Assembly (NCBI GenBank): GCA_025455765.1
Contig: JALOLX010000115.1
Span: forward strand, 1-7,099
DNA: 7,099 nt
Origin: Flavobacteriales bacterium
GTDB lineage: Bacteria; Bacteroidota; Bacteroidia; Flavobacteriales_F; PHOS-HE28
Reading direction: 5' to 3'
The first letter of the stretch is position 1. Each line of letters begins with the position of its first letter. Made by a program: the position numbers and the translations under genes. The notes under the pieces were generated by a model. It saw nothing but the letters and a program-made list of their open reading frames with translations, was not told the origin of the DNA and searched no databases. Below are positions 4,561 through 7,099 of this stretch, in pieces.

Positions 4561-6432
4561 ATGGACACCACGTCGGAGGAACAAGCGAAGCCGCACGACG
4601 ACGCAGCCATCCCCATTGCGCGCCGCATCACCAAGGCCACGCGCGACCTGCCGCCGCTGTTCCGCCTATCGGGTGCATCGGAGCGTATGCCCATGGTCGG
4701 CTGGTTCGATCCCGGGCAGCTCGCCACCACCGGCCTGAAGAGCGTCGTGTCCCTGCTCATCGGCGAGCGAAGCGACAAGCGCTTGATGCAAGCCCTCGCC
4801 TCGCGCAAGCAGGAATACTACGACCACAGCATCCACTACATCGACCGCAGCCAGGGTCCGCAGGCCGATAAGCACCACCTGCGCGACAGCATCTGGATCG
4901 ACTACATCTGTGACACCGGCGATGGCTGGAACCCCACGTACGCCGTGGCCATGGCAGCGGCCCAGCGCCAGCTCACCGTGCATGGTGCCCACGGCGAACT
5001 GCAGCTCCCGCGTGGCGATGTGCTTGTGTTCGGCGGCGATGAAGTGTATCCCGCCCCTTCGCGCGAGGAATACCAACGCCGGCTCGTCACCCCCTACACC
5101 AAGGCCTTCGGCGATGACCAGCCGGAGGAGCGGCCGCACGTCTATGCCATTCCTGGCAACCACGACTGGTACGATGGCCTCAACGCCTTCTCCCGCCTGT
5201 TCAGCTCGGACATCGGTGGAAGGCGCTTCGCAGGCTGGTGGACGCGGCAGAAGCGGAGCTACTTCGTGCTGAAGCTGCCGCACGGCTGGTGGCTGGTGGG
5301 CAGCGATGGCCAACTGCAGAGCGACATCGATGTGCCGCAGATCGAGCACTTCCGCGAGATCGCCGAGCGGCACATGAAGCCTGGCGACAAGGTGATCCTG
5401 TGCCTCTCACTGCCCGTGTGGGTGTATGCACAGAAGTACCGCGCCATGGGCCGCACCTTCGATGAGACCGACCTCATCCACCTGCGCGAGGAGGTCTTCG
5501 CCAAGCGCGGCATCGACGTAAAGGTCTACCTCACCGGTGACCTGCATCATTACCGCCGCCACGAAGAGACGCCCGAGAGCGCTGCCGGTGCGCAACCGGT
5601 GCAGAAGATCACAGCGGGTGGCGGCGGAGCATTCCTCCATCCCACGCACGAAGAGGATGTGAGCCTCTTGGTGGAAGAGCCTGTCACACCCGGGGCCCGT
5701 GCGCGCAGCTACACCGTGAAGGCCACCTACCCGGACATGCAACGTTCGGCGCGCATCGCATACGGCAACCTGCTCTTCCTCTTCAAGAACCCGCGCTTCG
5801 GCAGCGTGCCCGCCGTGCTCTACCTGCTCACCGCATGGTTGGTGGGCAGCTCGGTGAGCGATGCCATACCGCGCACGCCGTGGAAAGCGCTGGTCGCCAC
5901 CATCAACGCGTTCAGCGACCATCCCGGTCTGGCCTTGTGGATCATCGGCATCATGGTGGCCTTCCTTGCCTTCACCGATACGCACAGCAAGGTGTATCGT
6001 GTGCTGGGTGGGCTCGGGCATAGCGCCGCACACCTCGCCGCCATGTTCTACATCGGATGGGGCGCACTGAACCTGTCGGAACTGCTGTTCCCACATAGCC
6101 CCTTCCTGCACAGTGTGCTCACTGGCCTGCTCATCTTCGGCGGTGGTTGGGTGGCGGGTTCCATCATCATGGGGGTGTACCTGCTCATCTCCATCAACGT
6201 CTTCGGCCGCCACAGCGAAGAAGCCTTCAGTGGATTGAAGCACCAGGACCACAAGCACTTCCTGCGCATCCACATCGACCGGCAAGGTGTGCTCACCATC
6301 TGGCCTATCAAGATCGAACGGGTGCCGCGTGCCTGGCGTGCGCGCAGGGAAGGCGATGCCACCCACTCCACCGTGGTGCCCACCACGCCGTTGAAGGCCG
6401 AGCTGATCGAGCGGCCGATCGTGCTGCGCTGA
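4561..6432 (+). CDS. membrane-anchored calcineurin-like metallophosphoesterase
   Basis: This 623-residue protein joins a metallophosphoesterase domain (about residues 40-370) to four predicted membrane segments. The dimetal motifs appear in order, in a variant form: DTGDGW at 118-123 in place of the usual DxH, GGDEVYP with Asp160, GNHDWYDG with Asn200-His201-Asp202, and TGDLHHYRRHE with Asp327, His329, His330. Further conserved blocks are GWWLVGSDGQLQSDID and ITAGGGGAFLHPTH. The membrane segments lie at about 415-433, 456-472, 486-508 and 518-546. A soluble tail follows (EEAFSGLKHQDHKHFLRIHI, then LTIWPIKIERVPR). There is no signal peptide, so with four segments both domain and tail probably face the cytoplasm. 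The substrate is unknown; a phosphodiester, nucleotide or phospholipid are all possible. The ATG is three bases after the nadE stop, so the two are very likely co-transcribed. I recognise the general architecture but know no characterised member. Confidence 0.88.
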   Translation: MDTTSEEQAKPHDDAAIPIARRITKATRDLPPLFRLSGASERMPMVGWFDPGQLATTGLKSVVSLLIGERSDKRLMQALASRKQEYYDHSIHYIDRSQGPQADKHHLRDSIWIDYICDTGDGWNPTYAVAMAAAQRQLTVHGAHGELQLPRGDVLVFGGDEVYPAPSREEYQRRLVTPYTKAFGDDQPEERPHVYAIPGNHDWYDGLNAFSRLFSSDIGGRRFAGWWTRQKRSYFVLKLPHGWWLVGSDGQLQSDIDVPQIEHFREIAERHMKPGDKVILCLSLPVWVYAQKYRAMGRTFDETDLIHLREEVFAKRGIDVKVYLTGDLHHYRRHEETPESAAGAQPVQKITAGGGGAFLHPTHEEDVSLLVEEPVTPGARARSYTVKATYPDMQRSARIAYGNLLFLFKNPRFGSVPAVLYLLTAWLVGSSVSDAIPRTPWKALVATINAFSDHPGLALWIIGIMVAFLAFTDTHSKVYRVLGGLGHSAAHLAAMFYIGWGALNLSELLFPHSPFLHSVLTGLLIFGGGWVAGSIIMGVYLLISINVFGRHSEEAFSGLKHQDHKHFLRIHIDRQGVLTIWPIKIERVPRAWRARREGDATHSTVVPTTPLKAELIERPIVLR

Positions 6433-6448
6433 TCACTTCAGCACATCG
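6416..6448. terminator. imperfect hairpin spanning two abutting stop codons
   Basis: GTGCTG (6421-6426) pairs with CAGCAC (6439-6444). After a one-base bulge at 6420, CGAT (6416-6419) pairs with ATCG (6445-6448), giving ten pairs around a 12-base loop that contains both stop codons. There is no T tract. It could act as a terminator for the convergent genes, but the arms are coding sequence and chance cannot be excluded. Confidence 0.3.
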
Positions 6449-7099
6449 TCGAGGATGCGCTCCAGCGTGCTTTCGCCGAAGAAGATGTTCATGCCCACCA
6501 TCACGTTCACCCCCGCGTCGATCGGGAACCGTTGTAGCTCATTGTTCTGATCGGGGATGCGCAAGGCATGTACAGGCAGGCCGTTCACCTCGGCGCGCAG
6601 TTGCAGCGTATTGGAGAGTTTGTGTCGCACGTTGATGAAGGTGCGCAGCGCGGTGTAGTTCAGGTTCACCCGTTCATCACCGAGCGCGAAGCCACTGCGG
6701 AACCCATCGGCACCTACACCGGCCTGCAGGCGCGTGCGTTGGGAGGCCTTGAAGCCCAAGGCCAGCTGCACCGGCAGCACGTACACGAAGCTCCAACGTT
6801 CGCCCATTGGCTCCTGTCCGCCCAAGAAGGGCAATGGCAGGTTGAGGCCATCGCTCGCCGACACGGCCAGTCCGTAGAACACCTGTCGACGCAGGCCCTT
6901 CACTTTCATCTTGCCGATGATGCCATTGAAGCGCGGCACTGCTTCATCCAACGTGGCAGCCGCCTCGCTCACGTTCGCGTTCACGCTCCAGAACAGCACA
7001 CGGTACTTCTTCGTAAGGCTGATGCCCAGCGCACCGATGGATGCGGAGTGCAGGGTATGCAGCTCATCGCCGATACGCAGTTCACGCGGGGTGTAGCGG
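6433..7099 (-). CDS. outer-membrane beta-barrel-type protein (DUF6268-like), N-terminus beyond the window
   Basis: The minus-strand frame is open from its stop at 6433-6435 to the window edge, giving at least 221 residues of C-terminal sequence. A GTG at 6997-6999 is in frame, but good coding sequence continues upstream of it (LHSASIGALGISLTKKYRVLF), so it is not the start. The protein alternates amphipathic strands with polar turns: QVFYGLAVSASDG, WSFVYVLPVQLALGF, TRLQAGVGADGF, LNYTALRTFINVRHKL, LQLRAEVNGL, FPIDAGVNVMVGMNIFFG. It ends in a short helical tail ESTLERILDDVLK rather than a terminal Phe. This fits an outer-membrane barrel, and the pattern of a short paired strand after PLPFLGG resembles the DUF6268 group, which is recalled from memory and not certain. 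Function is unknown. Its stop directly abuts that of the metallophosphoesterase gene. Confidence 0.7.
   Translation of the reverse strand, partial: RYTPRELRIGDELHTLHSASIGALGISLTKKYRVLFWSVNANVSEAAATLDEAVPRFNGIIGKMKVKGLRRQVFYGLAVSASDGLNLPLPFLGGQEPMGERWSFVYVLPVQLALGFKASQRTRLQAGVGADGFRSGFALGDERVNLNYTALRTFINVRHKLSNTLQLRAEVNGLPVHALRIPDQNNELQRFPIDAGVNVMVGMNIFFGESTLERILDDVLK

Noticed and set aside
3028..4596. 522-residue open frame on the minus strand across the beta-barrel gene and nadE
   Set aside because: It is antisense to two well-supported genes and to the terminator. Its composition is rich in His, Val, Ala and Gly, as expected of a high-GC shadow frame, and no family motif is visible.
5407..6366. 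319-residue open frame on the minus strand inside the metallophosphoesterase gene
   Set aside because: The opposite strand encodes clear catalytic motifs and membrane helices; the antisense product shows no domain and is a GC-driven shadow.

Overview
The window is high-GC DNA that reads as Bacteroidota, most likely a GC-rich, uncultured-type member of the order Flavobacteriales. The main evidence is a gldB/gldC pair, which is found only in Bacteroidota. Supporting it are outer-membrane beta-barrel proteins of the types common in that phylum, several matches to the Bacteroidota promoter box TAnnTTTG, and the near absence of strong Shine-Dalgarno sequences. Coding density is very high. I see no RNA genes, insertion sequences, CRISPR arrays or phage genes.

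Left part (1-1652): two plus-strand genes, an alpha/beta-fold hydrolase (33-800) and the ribosome-assembly GTPase EngB/YihA (906-1526). Each has a promoter-like box near its 5' end. EngB converges on gldC across a 126-bp gap. That gap holds a perfect 16-bp inverted repeat flanked on both sides by four tandem GCCA-type heptamers.

Middle part (1653-4557): gldC and gldB lie on the minus strand, gldB upstream of gldC. The gldC reading frame is short. It reads well for about 65 residues, then ends in an out-of-frame tail, while a plausible native C-terminus lies in another frame just beyond, so an internal deletion looks likely. gldB has a TTG start and is transcribed away from a PorT-like outer-membrane beta-barrel gene (2953-3702). 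Only 38 bp separate the two starts, and in that space two opposing TAnnTTTG boxes overlap each other's translation signals. A clear rho-independent terminator (3719-3760) closes the beta-barrel gene. It overlaps the most upstream possible nadE start, so nadE (NAD synthetase) is placed at 3766.

Right part (4558-7099): three bases after nadE comes a 623-residue protein that joins a calcineurin-like metallophosphoesterase domain to four membrane segments. It meets, tail to tail with no spacer, a minus-strand outer-membrane-type protein whose N-terminus lies beyond the window edge.

The genes serve housekeeping (ribosome assembly, NAD synthesis) and the Bacteroidota gliding/cell-envelope apparatus (GldB, GldC, beta-barrels). 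I see no convincing new multi-gene system. The points most worth a second look are the gldC lesion, the interlocked divergent promoters, the heptamer/inverted-repeat element and the membrane-anchored phosphoesterase coupled to nadE.
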